Positions 1 through 12,004 of a stretch of 64,000 nucleotides of DNA are shown here, in pieces (position 1 is the stretch's first letter; the number at the start of each line of letters is the position of its first letter). Origin of the DNA: Limonium bicolor. Its lineage: Eukaryota > Streptophyta > Magnoliopsida > Caryophyllales > Plumbaginaceae. A program made the translations under genes and the position numbers. The stretch is from NCBI GenBank assembly GCA_023374045.1, contig CM041776.1, positions 123,967,733 through 124,031,732 on the forward strand, in the 5' to 3' direction. The notes under the pieces are model-generated. The model did not search any database, was not told where the DNA came from, and saw nothing but the letters and a program-made list of their open reading frames with translations.

Positions 1-1070
1 GAGAAAATCACAGCAAGAATTACTCATTGGGCTACTAGGAAGCTGTCTTATACAGGACGGCTCCAATTGGTTCAGAGTACGCTGATTAGCATCCAACGTT
101 TTTGGTCGAATATTTTTTTATTTCCCATCAATGTTATACAGAAGATTAATAGCATCCTTAGAACTTCCTTTGGAGTGGAGGAATTTCAGGAAGGAAAGCT
201 CCTGTGGCATGGAATAATGTGTGTAAACCCAAATGCAATGGGGGATTGGGTATTAAAGAAGTGCTTGCATGGAATAAGGCGAGTATGATTAATATCTTAG
301 TGCAGTTGGACTAATCTGGTGATTATGTTTCTGCGCTTTCCAGTTGGTGTAGAGCATATATGCTTGGCAATAATGATATCTGGAATGTTCAGTTGTGTGG
401 TAATCATGCTTTCTGGTGGAAGTGCTGTTTCAAACTCAGAGACAAATTGGTGGAGAAAAATTTACTACCTTCTCTGTTTGCGATTAAGGAGCAAGGTAAA
501 ATATCTTTTAATCCTATCCTTGATATCATTCATCCGCATCCTGATGTGGGTATTTGGGATAGTATAATTTGGAATCAGTTCTGTTTGCCTCGAGCATCTT
601 TTATCTAGTGGATGGCTTGCCATAATAAGCTAGCTACCAAAGATAGAATTTCAAAGTGGTCGCCAATGGTTGATACTGGATGTGCTTTCTGTGGTGATGC
701 TGAAAACAGAAACCATCTATTCTTTGAGTGTGCTTATAGTCGTGAAGTTTTCCTGGCTATTCTTCATGAGTAGTTGAAATGTAAACTGCCTCTGAATTTT
801 TCGGACTGCATGGGATGCTTTTGGTGTTCCAGACAGAAGGGGAGTATAGTCTTCAAAATGAGAGCTGCTGCTGTAGGAATGGTGATCTATTCCATCTGGA
901 GAGCTAGGAATGATGTGATTTTTTCGGGTTCTAAGCCGGATGTTTATACTGAAATAGCTAGGATTAAATCTGATTTGAAAGTGAGATGGGGGAAATTTTC
1001 ATTCCCTGTTAATAGGAGGAACTTTAGCATTCTTAATTGTTTGGGTCTGCTCGATTTTCTGGGTAAATAG
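1..1070 (+). pseudogene. LINE reverse transcriptase C-terminus with zf-RVT domain, broken
   Basis: This is the 3' part of a plant non-LTR (LINE) pol gene; the 5' part lies outside the window. Frame 1 opens with the conserved segment after the polymerase core (ARITHWATRKLSYTGRLQLV), typical of plant LINE reverse transcriptases. After frameshifts near 200-300, a zinc-binding zf-RVT domain follows at about 610-750, with CAFCGDAENRNHLFFEC matching the Cys-Cys-His-Cys pattern. A tail with SIWRARND and a run to a TAG at 1068-1070 completes the frame. In-frame stops near 607 and 772 and the frame changes make it a pseudogene. The zf-RVT tail is also found in lone RT-like genes, but the LINE-like 3' end just downstream favours a LINE. 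Confidence 0.85.
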
Positions 1071-1170
1071 TTGATGTTCCTGTTGCGGTTTGTATAGGAT
1101 TGTTTATAGGTTGTAATTCTCGGTTTTTTCATTAATGAAGCTTACCTTTTCTTTCAAAAACAAAAATATT
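1..1170 (+). mobile_element. LINE (non-LTR retrotransposon), 3' end
   Basis: The unit comprises the broken pol above plus a ~90-base 3' UTR. The UTR ends with TTCATTAATGAAGCTTACC and then a short degenerate A-rich tail (TCAAAAACAAAAAT) near 1156-1169, as plant LINEs usually do. Its 5' end and one target-site copy are off the window. It abuts AT-rich repeat sequence that resembles an old LTR. Confidence 0.75.
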
Positions 1171-1805
1171 TAAAGCCTTTAATAACTATAATAAATTTGG
1201 CCTAAACACATGGCCCTAAACATAACATAAACATAGTCATAAAATGACATTAAAATGCCCACAAACTATATATTATACACGGCTTTGTTACAGATTTTCT
1301 CTTAACTCTTAAAAATCATTTTTCTTTCACTTTTAACTTATAAACTTGACTTTAATAAGTCATTAGCACCTAGATTCACCAACCAAACATATAACCATTA
1401 TTTCCTACACATTTACAAGGTTTAAACAGCACTTATACCATTACACATTCTCGGCTATAATATATACTACAAGATAATAGTCTTTTAAGCCTTAAAAATG
1501 GTTTTAAGTGTTCTAACCTTGTATTAAATCAACCAAGGAGTCCAAGCAGCTCCTAGATGCTCTTAGTACTATATATATACAGACCTTAGGTTAGATTTTA
1601 TTTTATGACATTTGCTTAACTATGAACAAGCTTTTAAAGGTTAATTAAGGATTTTACCTATTTGAACTTTGTTTTTCCTCTTGGAAATTAGCTCAGCACT
1701 TCATGGGCAGCACAGAGACCATTCGGCCACATTTAAACCATGAACAAAAGTTTAGTTATTGATTTTTCCCAAATGACAAGTTTAAGGAGTTTTTAAGCAA
1801 GATTA
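1171..1805. repeat. AT-rich repeat, probable fragment of an old long LTR
   Basis: No coding potential is visible. Base composition and phrases such as runs of TTAAACC, ACACATTTAC and GGCCCTAAACATAA resemble the long AT-rich LTRs of elements A and B. Element A is inserted immediately downstream, so this stretch originally continued into 25943. The LTR assignment is by resemblance only. Confidence 0.35.
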
Positions 1806-1810
1806 AGGAG
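1806..1810. repeat. Target-site duplication of element A, left copy (AGGAG)
   Basis: AGGAG directly precedes TGTAACACCC here and recurs directly after GGTATTTCA at 25938-25942. The match of five bases at both ends fixes the borders of element A. Confidence 0.92.
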
Positions 1811-3118
1811 TGTAACACCCTTACCGCTAATCCTTTACTTATTGTCTAATCGTCCTAATTATTCTACTACTCGCAGCGGAATTTACTACTACTACGGCGG
1901 GTGATACAATGCCGCTAACCGCCCATACGGCTAGCTAGGCTTACACTACCTATAGTTACGGTCTGATGTCTAAGTATTACCGAGCTACTACATTGCATAC
2001 CAAATACAAATATCATATACTTACATTGCTGGATTATCGAGTATCAAAAGTGTATTCAATTACATCTCATTCAAGTCTACCAAAATTAATGAGTTTCTAC
2101 CAACTACTCATCTACGCCATCTCATAATTCTTTCATTATCCAAAAAGGGGTGTACCCCATGGTACACCGGCTAACAAAAAGCTTACAGCCGTGTACAACT
2201 TAGTACACCATTCACAATTCATTAATTACAATAAAAAAGAAGTCATCTTGAGCTCACAAGTATTCACCCTTCACGAGGACCTGCATTATATTAAAAACGG
2301 TGCCCCAAGGGGCTCAGCAAGAAGCTGCATATAAACTTCGCATATACCGCGTGCTAACTAGGGTACGCCGACTATTTAAGGTCGATTGTACATGCGGTTC
2401 ATTATTATCATACATACATGCTTTACATACATCATACAATCATACACATTGCAATGCACAAGTCAAACAACAATACAATAGCATACATAATACTTACCTT
2501 CACAAGGGTTAGCCAAATTACACATCCGGGTTAATCGGATGCTTATTACACTTTTACTCATTACACAATACTTACATAAACTTTCTCTTACTTTACTTAC
2601 TTACTTTTCCATACTTGTTTACTCATTCTTACTTACTTACTTTTACACATGTTAAGTCGGAATGACCTCCGGGCAGGGACTACACCGTCCCACCACCGGG
2701 TTTTACTTGGCTCACCAATCCAGGATGCTACCCATTTAAGGGGTTTCGGCCGTGGACCAGTTAAAGAGCCAGGAATTGGATCCAACCTCTTGTGTCTCCG
2801 CCTCCTCACGCGTGGCCGAAACTATATCGGACTTCTACTCATTCCAATTTAATTACCAAGTTTTTTAGTTAGATTGGTTAGCTTGTTAGGAATCAGTTAG
2901 AAGTCCATCACATTTGCATTCCGTCACAACACAATACATCAAGCATACACACATTCATTATCATCCATACATTTCATGAATTATACAAACTATGATTTAA
3001 AGACAATATCCAACAAGGAACAATCTCATGATAATCACAAGTAAGCATAATATATCCGATTCGTGCGTTTGTCTTATTTAGGTGATCAATTAGCATACAA
3101 CACATCAATCAGAGTAAC

Positions 3119-3121
3119 CAA
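3119..3121. repeat. CACTA target-site duplication, left (CAA)
   Basis: CAA precedes CACTAGTAC here and CAA follows the element at 4219-4221. The empty site is preserved in the other LTR near 23351-23357 (AACCAAGGTAGC), which proves a 3-bp duplication. Confidence 0.93.
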
Positions 3122-4218
3122 CACTAGTACAAAAAACGCCTATTTCGGCGCCCCTATTTCGGCGGTTATAGATAAAACCGCCGAAATAAGGCTCCGAGGA
3201 CACCTATTTCGGCGGTTCCTAGTTAGGAACCGCCGAAATAGGTGTCTTTTTGCAGACTACAAAAATCTTGGAGCCCTATTTCGGCGGTTTTATCCACAAC
3301 CGCCGAAATAGGTTCATTTCCCGGGATTTTTTTCCAAAATTTTCAAAAGGCCGCTTAAATTTTAGTCTATTTCGGCGGTTGTTAGTAACAACCGCTGAAA
3401 TAGACTTTCTTTTATTATATATTTGCTCACCGACTGGCGAACTTGCTCTGCGCCTCTAATTTCGTATCCCTAACTGGCGAACTTGCTCTACGCCTCTAAT
3501 CTCTTCATCTTCTTCTCTCTAATTTCGTATCCCTAACTGGCGAACATGGTCTGCGCCTCTCTTCTTCACTGGCGAACTTGCTCTCATGGCGAACATGGTC
3601 TGCGCCTCTCTTCTTCACTTGCTCTCACTTCATCCCGTTCTCTCACGGTAAATTCGCAACCCTAACTGGCAAATAAACATGCTCTGCACACCTTTCTTCA
3701 TCCTCTAATCTCACGGTAATTTTGCAGGCGAACTTACATGCTCTGCGCCTGTGTTTTTCTTCCTTGTGGTAATATACTCGAACTTATCTTATTCTCTCCG
3801 GGGACCGGTAATATACTCGAACTTACATGCTCTGCGCCTGTACATGTTCATTTTCTTCTCTCGTGGTGAACTTACATGCTCTGCGCCTTCATTCTCGTGG
3901 TTGCGCCTCTTGAAAATCACCGGAACTGCTGCTGTAAGGTTGAAGACGACGCGAAAATCATTTTTTTTTTTAAAAAAAGGACCTATTTCGGCGGTTGTTA
4001 GCTAGGAACCGCCGAAATAAGTCCTTTTTTTTATTTTAAAACGTGCCTATCTCGGCGGTTTTTAGCTAACAACCGCCGAAATAGATGACCTATTTCGGCG
4101 GTTGTACAACCGTCGAGATAGGATTGTACACCTATCTCGGCGCACTCCATTTCGGCGGTTCACAACCGCCGAAATAGGCTATTTGGAACCGCCGAAATAG
4201 ACTGTTTTTGTACTAGTG
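3122..4218. mobile_element. Non-autonomous CACTA (En/Spm) DNA transposon, 1,097 bp
   Basis: Termini are CACTAGTACAAAAA and its exact inverse TTTTTGTACTAGTG, flanked by a 3-bp CAA duplication, which defines the CACTA superfamily. Both subterminal regions are packed with copies, in both orientations, of a motif like CCTATTTCGGCGGTT, making many potential stems; such subterminal arrays are the usual binding sites for the CACTA transposase. The centre (about 3428-3900) holds tandem repeats around CTGGCGAACTTGCTCTGCGCCTC. No transposase is encoded, so it would need one supplied in trans. It entered after element A, since the sister LTR lacks it. Confidence 0.93.
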
Positions 4219-4569
4219 CAAGGTAGCATACGGGGCATGAGAAGTTCATACCGTTCACCGCTGTACTTGTAACCGACTTTCCTCCGGTGTTCAAAATTCA
4301 AGTCCTATCACATACATACAATTGGGTGGTTAATTATCCATAATTAACCTTACTATTTACTTCCCTTACATTTCCTGGTTTATACTTACTAATTCATTGT
4401 TATTCAAGTACATGTACTTAAGTTACTTAAAATTATTTTCTAAACTTGTTTATGGCCTTAATGACCTTTAAACATCATTAATCATGTCTTAATTATCTTA
4501 TACTATCATTACCCTTCATTACCCTACCTTAGATTAGCTTTAAAATAGATTCTGTGTAAAAATTGATGT

Positions 4570-4894
4570 GGTCCGGGTTACTGTCCGGGTTTACAAACCC
4601 GGACCACCACTTTGGAAATCTCTCGGGTATGTTTTATGTATGGACCGGGTTTGTGTACTTTACAAACCCAGACCACAAGTTTGTATAACTTATGGGTGTG
4701 TTTTATGTATGGTCCGGGTTTGTGTACTACTTTACAAACCCGGACCACAAGCTTTGTTAACTCTCGGGGTGTGATTTAGGGGTGGTCCGGGTTAGTGTCC
4801 TGGTTTGTAAACCCGGACCACTCCTTTGACATAACATTCTGCCGTGTTTTAATGCTGGTCCGGGTTTCTGTACTGGTTTACAAACCCGGACCAG
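4570..4894. repeat. Array of five inverted repeats, ~72-bp period, in LTR of element A
   Basis: Units start with GGTCCGGG-like sequence at about 4570, 4642, 4711, 4784 and 4857. Each closes with the inverse, ACAAACCCGGACC, about 35-40 bases later, giving GC-rich stems in an AT-rich LTR. The same array is at 23708-24034. Function unknown; candidates are a structured RNA region, a protein-binding array or a methylation target. Confidence 0.85.
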
Positions 4895-6792
4895 TTGCAG
4901 TTTTGCAAATTATATATGTTTTTGAACTTGTTTCAACTCCAAACTTCTACCAATCTCTTTCCCAATATTCCTACATATAATCTAGCATGTTTTGACATGG
5001 TTTAAGCACTTTAAACTAACCTAATCCAACCTATATCATTATCTGTTACATTAACTCACCTCACTGTAAGTTTTTCTCTTCTGTTACAATTATCCTTCTC
5101 CAGCTAATGCTACAGACTTTCCCATTCTTCTTCCCACTAGCTAAATGACTCTCAAACTAGTACAACTTAGTTGAACAACTCCCATTACACCATTTCCAAC
5201 TCTACTCAACTACACTTTTTCTTCCTGTTACAAACCAAGTGAAAAATCTCATTTTTCTTCTCTGTACAACCTCTCTGTTATTTCTTTACTAACAACACAC
5301 AAGTCTCTAAATTCCTAACCAAATTTTGACAGAGTTTCCCTACAATTCTAAGTGTTCTCACCACATAAATTTGCACACTCAAGACAGTTCACAACCTGTT
5401 CAATATATGCATTATTTCCACACAACTTCTAACACTTACTGCACACTTAACACTCACACTTAGCATTTTGTTTATTTGTTTTCAAAAGCTTCAAACTACA
5501 AATATAGTTGACATCAATATAATCATTCCCTTCCTACTGTTACGGTGGTTTGAAACCATTGCTAAAGCAATGCACTTATACATACACAAACATTAAGACT
5601 GTACAGAGACATTTCATTACCTTGAGTTCTTGTTTCTTTTTTTTCCTTTCTCTCCTTCTCCTTTATTGCTCCTCTTTCCTTCTTGTTCTTGTTTCTTTGT
5701 TTTCTTGATTTTATTTAAGCCAAGCTACACCATGTAACAAGGCATACAAACACACAAAAACTAGTAAATTTCTAACGTACGTTTTAAACCCTAACTTGTG
5801 AGAAACCGTTTCAAACTCTTAGGAAGTCTTACCTTGAGCGTCTAATGGAGTTTTTGGGTAGAATATGACAAGGCTTCAGCTCTCAATATGGAACACCAAA
5901 CCGGCTGGGTGAGGGAAAACAATGGTGTTCACGTGAGTTTGATTTTTGCAAGGAAAAATGGAAAAGAGGAGAGCTTTGGTCCTTTTCTTACCTTAGAACA
6001 TGAAGAAGGTGATGAAGCTTCAAATGGTGCTCCTTAGGCTCCAAAACGATTATACCCTCAAAAATGAAGTTGGAGGTTTTTGATTTTTGAAGGGTGTAGA
6101 ATGATCTCCTTAACGAGACGAATTCAACAGTATAATTTTTGTAGTGTTTGTAGGTGATTTGGGGTTTCAAAAATAAGGAGGAAGTGGGCTGCTGTGTGTG
6201 GATTCTCAAATCGCCATGGCTGGCCGGCTTGGAGAAGAAAGAAAGCAGAGAAAGAAGAGAGGTGCAGTACGTGGGGTTTGTGAGGGATAGGAGAGAGAAT
6301 GAATAAAGTAAGGTATGTGTACTTTCTTTTGCTTTTTAATTTCTTTTGCCTTTTGCAAATAAGGAGGGAATTAAGGGAGTGTGAGAGAGGGACTGAAATC
6401 GGCCCATACAGCACACACACAGGTTTACATTTTTATTTTCAATAGTGGACACACTAGTTTGGGTTATTTATGTTTTTACCCCACAACTTCCCGTTTTTGA
6501 CAGTTTTTACTATTTTCTCGTTTTATTGATTTTATTGGTTCTAGACCTTCATTAATGTTTATTAATGGCTATTTAGTTGACCAAAATTGTTACGAGTCTA
6601 TTTGACCCGCTTAAGGTTGCGTTTTCCCGGTTTCCTCGAAAAACGCGCTTTAAGGTTCGTTTGTGTTTTTAATCCATAATAAGGATCAGTTTTCTTCGGG
6701 ATTTGTTCCCTAATATTTATTTAGACTTAATTAAGCTTCTAAAATACTTATTAGCCTAATTAATCACTATTTTGTAATTACAGGGTATTTCA

Positions 6793-6810
6793 ATCTATCC
6801 CCCTTAAGGA
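6793..6810 (-). other. Polypurine tract of element A
   Basis: The minus strand reads AAGGGGGATAGAT directly before the 3' LTR. This is the normal position of the plus-strand primer and confirms minus orientation. Confidence 0.8.
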
Positions 6811-7264
6811 ACTTTGCGCTCAAAGTTGCTCAAGGTTAATAGTTTAATAATTCTACTCACTAGGCAAACCAATTGCCATAATGTGTCTTACTACCACCTA
6901 TGAGGTGTTTACTTTCTCTACATTACAAGCATACACAATTCAAGCACCATACACAATTCACATACACAATCCACCATTTCCATACATACCATCACATAAT
7001 ACACAATTGCTATCCACAATACACATTACACCAATACATTACACATCATATCCACAACCAATACACCATGCATTGTACATACACATCCATACACTACACA
7101 TTACACATACATACCAAATACACTCTGCACTACATGTGCCATCAAAACATACTACAATGTATACACTCTATGCAATGCTAACCCGAAGCAATGTAAAAGC
7201 AAAAAGGCTCTACCCCTTAAAAAGGGGTACGCCCCGTACCCGTACCCGCTAAGTGCTAGACTAT
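6811..7264. repeat. Low-complexity CA-rich 3' untranslated segment of element A
   Basis: Between pol and the polypurine tract is a stretch rich in ACACAT and ACACAATTC phrases, clearest at 6900-7180. Open frames across it are artefacts of the biased composition. The end, near 7206-7250, has GGGGTACGCC followed by CGTACC repeats, similar to 54010-54040 in element B. Confidence 0.6.
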
Positions 7265-9776
7265 CTAGTCTATGAATAACTGTGGGTACTTCGCCTTCAT
7301 GGCGTCTTCTAATTCCCCTGTCGCTTCTTCGACATCATGGTTTGACCATAGGACCTTCACCATTTGTATTGACTTATGGCGAGTGTCTCTAGTCTTCCTA
7401 TCAAGGATTCTAACGGGAGTTTCAACATATCTCATGGTCGGCTCAATAGATAGTCTCTCGGGCTCTAGGACATGAGAAGGATCAGCAACATACTTCTTGA
7501 GTTGACACATGAAAGCATCATGGACACGTCCCAAGTCCTCAGGTAGTGCTAACCTATAGGCTACAGCTCCAACTCTCCCGGTGATAGTGTACGGCCCTAC
7601 AAACTTCGGGCTCAGTTTGCCCTTCTGCCCAAAACGGAATACGCCCTTCATAGGTGAGACATGCAAGAACACTTGGTCACCCACGACGAACTCAAGATCG
7701 CGTCGTCGCACATCCGCATAGGATTTCTATCTATCTTGGGCTGCTTTCATGTTAGCTCGAATTTGTTGCACTTCCGCTTGAACTTGTTCTAAATATTCCG
7801 GTCTTATGATGACCGCTTCACTTGACTCATCCCAACACAAAGGTGTACGGCAAGGTCTACCGTATAGGGCTTGAAAAAGCGACATCTTAATCGAAGCGTG
7901 ATAGCTATTATTGTACGAAAACTCGATAAGATGAAGCTTATCTAACCAACTCCCTTGAAAATCTAAGGCACATGCCCTAAGCATGTCCTCCAGTGTCTGG
8001 ATGGTCCTCTCTGTCTGGCCGTCGGTCTGAGGATGGAAGGTGGTACTCAGCTTCAATTCTATACCCAACGCTTCCCGTGTAGCTCTCCAGTATCTCAAAA
8101 GAAATCTGGTGTCACGGTCAGATACTATGGTCTTCGGGACTCCGTGGTGTCTGATAATCTCCCTGTCGAATAGCTCTACGAGCTTCACTACCTTCCAAGT
8201 GTCCTTCATCGGTATGAATCTAGCAATCTTGGTGAAGTGATCGACTACAACCTAGATCATGTTGAGTCCTCCCCTGGTAGGTGGGAGTCCAACAACAAAA
8301 TCCATGGAGATATCATGAAATTTCCACTCCGGAACTGACATCGATTGTACCATTCCGCCCGTCTACGATGTTCAAACTTTACTTTCTAGCATGTTAAGCA
8401 TCTCAATACATACTCTGTACACATCTGATTCATTCCAGACCACCAGAAGTACCTCTTCATGTCTTTGTACATCTTGGAGGCTCCTGGATGGACTGACAAT
8501 GTAGAATGTGGGTGACTCTAGCAGGGATGCGATCCCTAAGCTAAGCATTGCTTGGGGGACGCATAGCCTGCCATTCAGCCGAATCAGCCCTCTTCATGCA
8601 ACTTAAATCAATTTTTCTTCTCGAATGTACCATCTGTGATCTTCTGTCGGATTTTGGTCAGGTAAGGGTGGCTCAACTGAGCGTCTCGCACCTCGTCAAC
8701 CAAGCTAGAAGAAGCGAGTAGCGAATGGAGCGAGTGTGCTCGACGGCTCAGGGCGTCGGTACAAACGTTTGCCTCCCTTCCTTATATGTAGGTTGATGTC
8801 GTAGTCTGAGAGAAACTCCATCCACCTTCTCTGTCTCAAATTCAATTCTGTTGATGAAATACATACTGTAATTTTGTGATCAGAGTAGATGGTGATACAT
8901 ACCCCATAAAGATAGTGTCGCCATATCTTCAAGGCAAAGACAATGGCTCCTAGCTCTAAGTCGTGAGTCGGGTAATTCACCTCATGCTTTTTTAGCTGGC
9001 GGGAGGCGTAGGCTACAACCTTGCCATGCTGCATGAGTACGCATCCCATTCCCTTGCCTGATGCATCACAATTTACCTCAAATCCCTCTGTGCCCTCGGA
9101 AGAGTAAGGATGGGGCTGAGGTCAATGAGTCTTTAGGCTCTGAGATGATATTTGCACTCATCTGTCCATACAAACGGTGCATCTTTCTTCATCAGTGTAG
9201 TCATGGGCTTAACGACTTTCGAGAAGTCCTTTACAAATCTCCAGTAATAACCGGCTAGACCAAGAAGCTCTGAATGTCGGTAACAGTCTTGGGTCTAGGC
9301 CATGATTGTACAGCTTCAATCTTAGAAGGGTTAACTGATATACCTGCACTCGAGATGACATGACCGAGGAATGATACCTGATCTAGCCAGAACTCGCATT
9401 TGGAGAACTTCGCATACAGCTGGTTCTCGCGCAGTGTCTCAAGTACTTTCCTCAAATGAATTTTGTGTTCTTCTGCTGATTTGGAGTACACAAGGATGTC
9501 ATCGATAAATAAAACAACTGAGGTGTCCAACTGCTCACTGAATAGTCGATTCATGAGATCCATGAATTTTGCTGATGCGTTTGACAAACCGAATGGCGTG
9601 ACGGTGAATTCGTAGTGGCCATATCTGGTGTGGAATGCCTTTTTCTCGATGTCTTGCTCTCTGATAGCAATCTGATGGTACCCAGAACGGAGGTCGATCT
9701 TAGAGAAGACTAAGGCTCCTTTCAGCTGGTCGAATAGTTTGTCGATGCATGGCAATGGGTATTTATTTTTTACTGT
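7265..9776 (-). pseudogene. Element A pol, 3' part: RT, RNase H, integrase, chromodomain
   Basis: Right to left: reverse transcriptase core at 9255-9755 with the active-site box [11 protein letters not shown]; RNase H at about 8705-9049 ([19 protein letters not shown]); integrase catalytic core at 7727-8209 with SDRDTRF and HPQTDGQTERT; and at 7265-7711 the integrase C-terminal fold (VGPYTITGRVGAVAYRLALP) followed by a chromodomain-like end (VKVLWSNHDVEEATGELED). The H2C2 zinc finger region around 8220-8700 is badly decayed. Several stops and frameshifts break the frame. The first part of this gene is at 18462-19310, separated by the nested Tat-type element; the break falls just after the RT motif [10 protein letters not shown]. 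Confidence 0.92.
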
Positions 9777-9781
9777 GACCG
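9777..9781. repeat. Target-site duplication of nested Tat-type element, left (GACCG)
   Basis: GACCG precedes TGTGAGCC here and follows ATAACA at 18457-18461. Joining across the element restores the uninterrupted pol order seen in element B near 56590. Confidence 0.93.
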
Positions 9782-11575
9782 TGTGAGCCTCGATTTTAAA
9801 CCCATCCTATGTGGATTAAGTTGATTGGGATCTAGGTCGGGTTTTAGGTCCACAATAAAACCTAAGATTAATAACTATGTCATATAACAATAATTATTAA
9901 AACTAAGCTAGCTCCACTGGAACCTATTATCAGTCGCCACCTAATTTGACCTAGAATTTAAATTATGAAAGGAGAGTTTCGGGTTCGGGGGCTTGATATG
10001 TCGATTAATTAGGGTTTCAATTACTTTCATTACCCTTCCTAGTCGTTTTTTCCTCTACTGGTTTTACGGCTTATTACGAGTCGTTTTAACCTAAGTGCGC
10101 GAGTTCTGTTTTTTTGTGTTTTTTTAGCATTTTTTTGACGGAAAAACTAAAGTGAAATTATAAATTACCTAAACTAGGGTTTCGGGGGGCAGAATTAGGT
10201 CAGATTTTGTTTCCGTCCGTGGCCACGGACCTAATGTCCGAGACCACGGACCCTAGTTAACCTATATGAAAATAAAAGTCGAATTAAACAGAAAATAGAA
10301 AGTTGTAAAGTCCGGGGCCACGGACAGGCCGTCCGTGGGCCGGACATTATTAAAAAACCTAAATTTTTAAAATTTAAAAAATCTCGCCGCCGTCCGTGGG
10401 CGTCCGGTCTTACGGACAGGGAGTCCGGGACCCCGGACATGACGTCCGTGGGTGCGGACCACCCTCGGACGGCGGCGTTAAGGCTGTTCCCGAAGGTGTT
10501 TTTGGCTTAAATTTTATGGGTGTGTAGCCTGAAAGATGTACAATGCGTTAGTGATCGAAAGTTCTCAATTTGAATTCGAATTATGCACGAAACTTGGTAA
10601 ACAAGTTATTGGATAGAAGCTTGAATAAACAGCAATACAGAAGCGTACGAAGGTTAGTTTGAGCCCAAATTTTGAGGCAAGACAGATAACACCGTGGAGA
10701 ATTAGGGAAGTGGAGTTTCTACCTGTTTTACCTTCGGATTCACAATGTTTCTTCACACCGGGATTCGTCGAGTGCTCCGTTGATGGCAGACCCGAGAGGA
10801 TTTCGACCCAAGCTCCTGGTTGTTGGTTGTTCTTGCTGTTCTTCACGTTTTGGTGGTGTTTTTGTGGGGTTTTGATGACTATTGATGCTTTGGGGATTGG
10901 AAAACGTGTTTAGATGGTGATTTCGGGGGATTTTCGGTATGATTTGGGTGGCCGGGTGTTGGAAAACGTGAGAGAGAGTGAGGAGGCTGTGTTTTCTGAT
11001 TCTCTAGGGTTCTTGAGCATATGAGGTTCTGATTTTATCCAAAAACCTATCCCCTTATATAGACTTTCTTAAAGATAAAGAAAATCTAGTAAAAGTAAGA
11101 TTTTTTGATATTTTAGTTAAGTGACTTCCCAAAGGAATTTTGCTGTGATTTTAATAACCACATGTCAAGGATGGATATTATGAATTTTCTGAGGTGGAAC
11201 CGAATTTTTTGAATATTGGAATATTTTTAAATTGAATTTCTCGTCAGATTCAGTCAGAAATTGCTAGAAAATTATTGGAAATTCGAAAATCAAAATTCCA
11301 ACGCCATTATGCTTAAAATGTCATCCTCTATCATGGGTTAAAATATCAAAGCGTTTCAAGCTGGTTTGATCATCCTTTGGAGGAGAGAGAAAGCTTACAA
11401 GAGGTCTTAGGAGCCTTTAAAGATTACCAAAACGCCCCTGAAAGTGACGAAGCTGCTCCCCATGCCATGGAACGTGCCGATCGGGCCGGGATCCCTCATC
11501 GCTTGATTAAAATGCCTCTCACCACACCAGTACCACGTAGACCCTAACCAGGGGGTCAAAATTTTGGGTATAACA
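9782..11575 (-). repeat. 3' LTR of nested Tat-type element
   Basis: Begins TGTGAGCCTCG and ends GGTATAACA on the plus strand. It contains GC-rich palindromic blocks of GTCCGTGG/CCACGGAC type at 10214-10461. On the minus strand a TATA-like CTATATAAGG lies at about 11053-11063. It differs from the partner LTR mainly by small indels and a few substitutions. Confidence 0.92.
10214..10461. repeat. GC-rich palindrome cluster in Tat-type LTR
   Basis: Several overlapping inverted repeats built from CCGTGGCCACGG, GTCCGTGGGCC and GGACCCCGGACATGACGTCC lie within otherwise AT-rich LTR sequence. The same block is at 17097-17345, and a diverged form is in the LTR at 44697-44940. Confidence 0.8.
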
Positions 11576-11595
11576 GATTGCCCCCCGTCAACTAG
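11576..11595 (-). other. Polypurine tract of nested Tat-type element
   Basis: The minus strand reads GTTGACGGGGGGCAATC directly before the 3' LTR, the expected place for the plus-strand primer. Confidence 0.75.
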
Positions 11596-11699
11596 ACTCT
11601 GTAATGAAAGTGAGAAGGCTAGTTGATGCCTGAGTGATACCCCAAAATTTCAAATGTTTCCAAGACCCTGCATGTTATCAGAAAACTGATAAGTTGTGT

Positions 11700-11995
11700 C
11701 GAGCTATTCTAAGGCGCTGACTACCTACAATGAATGAGATGTTGTCAAGCGGTTCTAAGGCGTTGACTACCTATGACGAATGAGATGATGTCAAGCGATT
11801 CTAAGGCGTTGACTACCTATAATGAATGTGATGATGTCAAGCGATTCTAAGGCGTTGACTACCTATGACGAATGAATGATGTCAAGCGATTCTAAGGCGT
11901 TGACACCTAAATGAATGTGATATGTCAAGCGATTCTAAGGCGTTGACACCTAAATGAATGTATGTCAAGCGATTCTAAGGCGTTGACACACCTAA
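11700..11995. repeat. Tandem repeat, ~35-60 bp units
   Basis: About six copies of GTCAAGCGATTCTAAGGCGT followed by TGACTACCTATGACGAATGA or shortened versions; units shrink toward the right end. Non-coding. Confidence 0.85.
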
Positions 11996-12004
11996 AAGAC
12001 GAAG

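Larger units (their letters stand above)
1811..6792 (-). repeat. 3' LTR of element A (interrupted by CACTA)
   Basis: On the plus strand it begins TGTAACACCC and ends GGTATTTCA, the TG...CA rule. Without the CACTA insertion and its duplicated CAA it is about 3.88 kb, matching the copy at 22045-25937 throughout. It contains a five-unit inverted-repeat array at 4570-4894. I see no gene in it; the short open frames near 6000-6400 are not supported. Confidence 0.92.

Noticed and set aside
3063..4005. Short open frames inside the CACTA element
   Set aside because: Built from the subterminal and internal repeats; no transposase motif.
6881..7252. Open frame of about 120 codons rich in His, Thr and Tyr
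   Set aside because: Runs through CA-rich low-complexity sequence on the antisense strand of element A.
9782..11575. Small indels between paired LTRs as evidence of great age
   Set aside because: Many fall in short homopolymers and could be long-read consensus errors; substitutions are few, so I draw no age from the indels.
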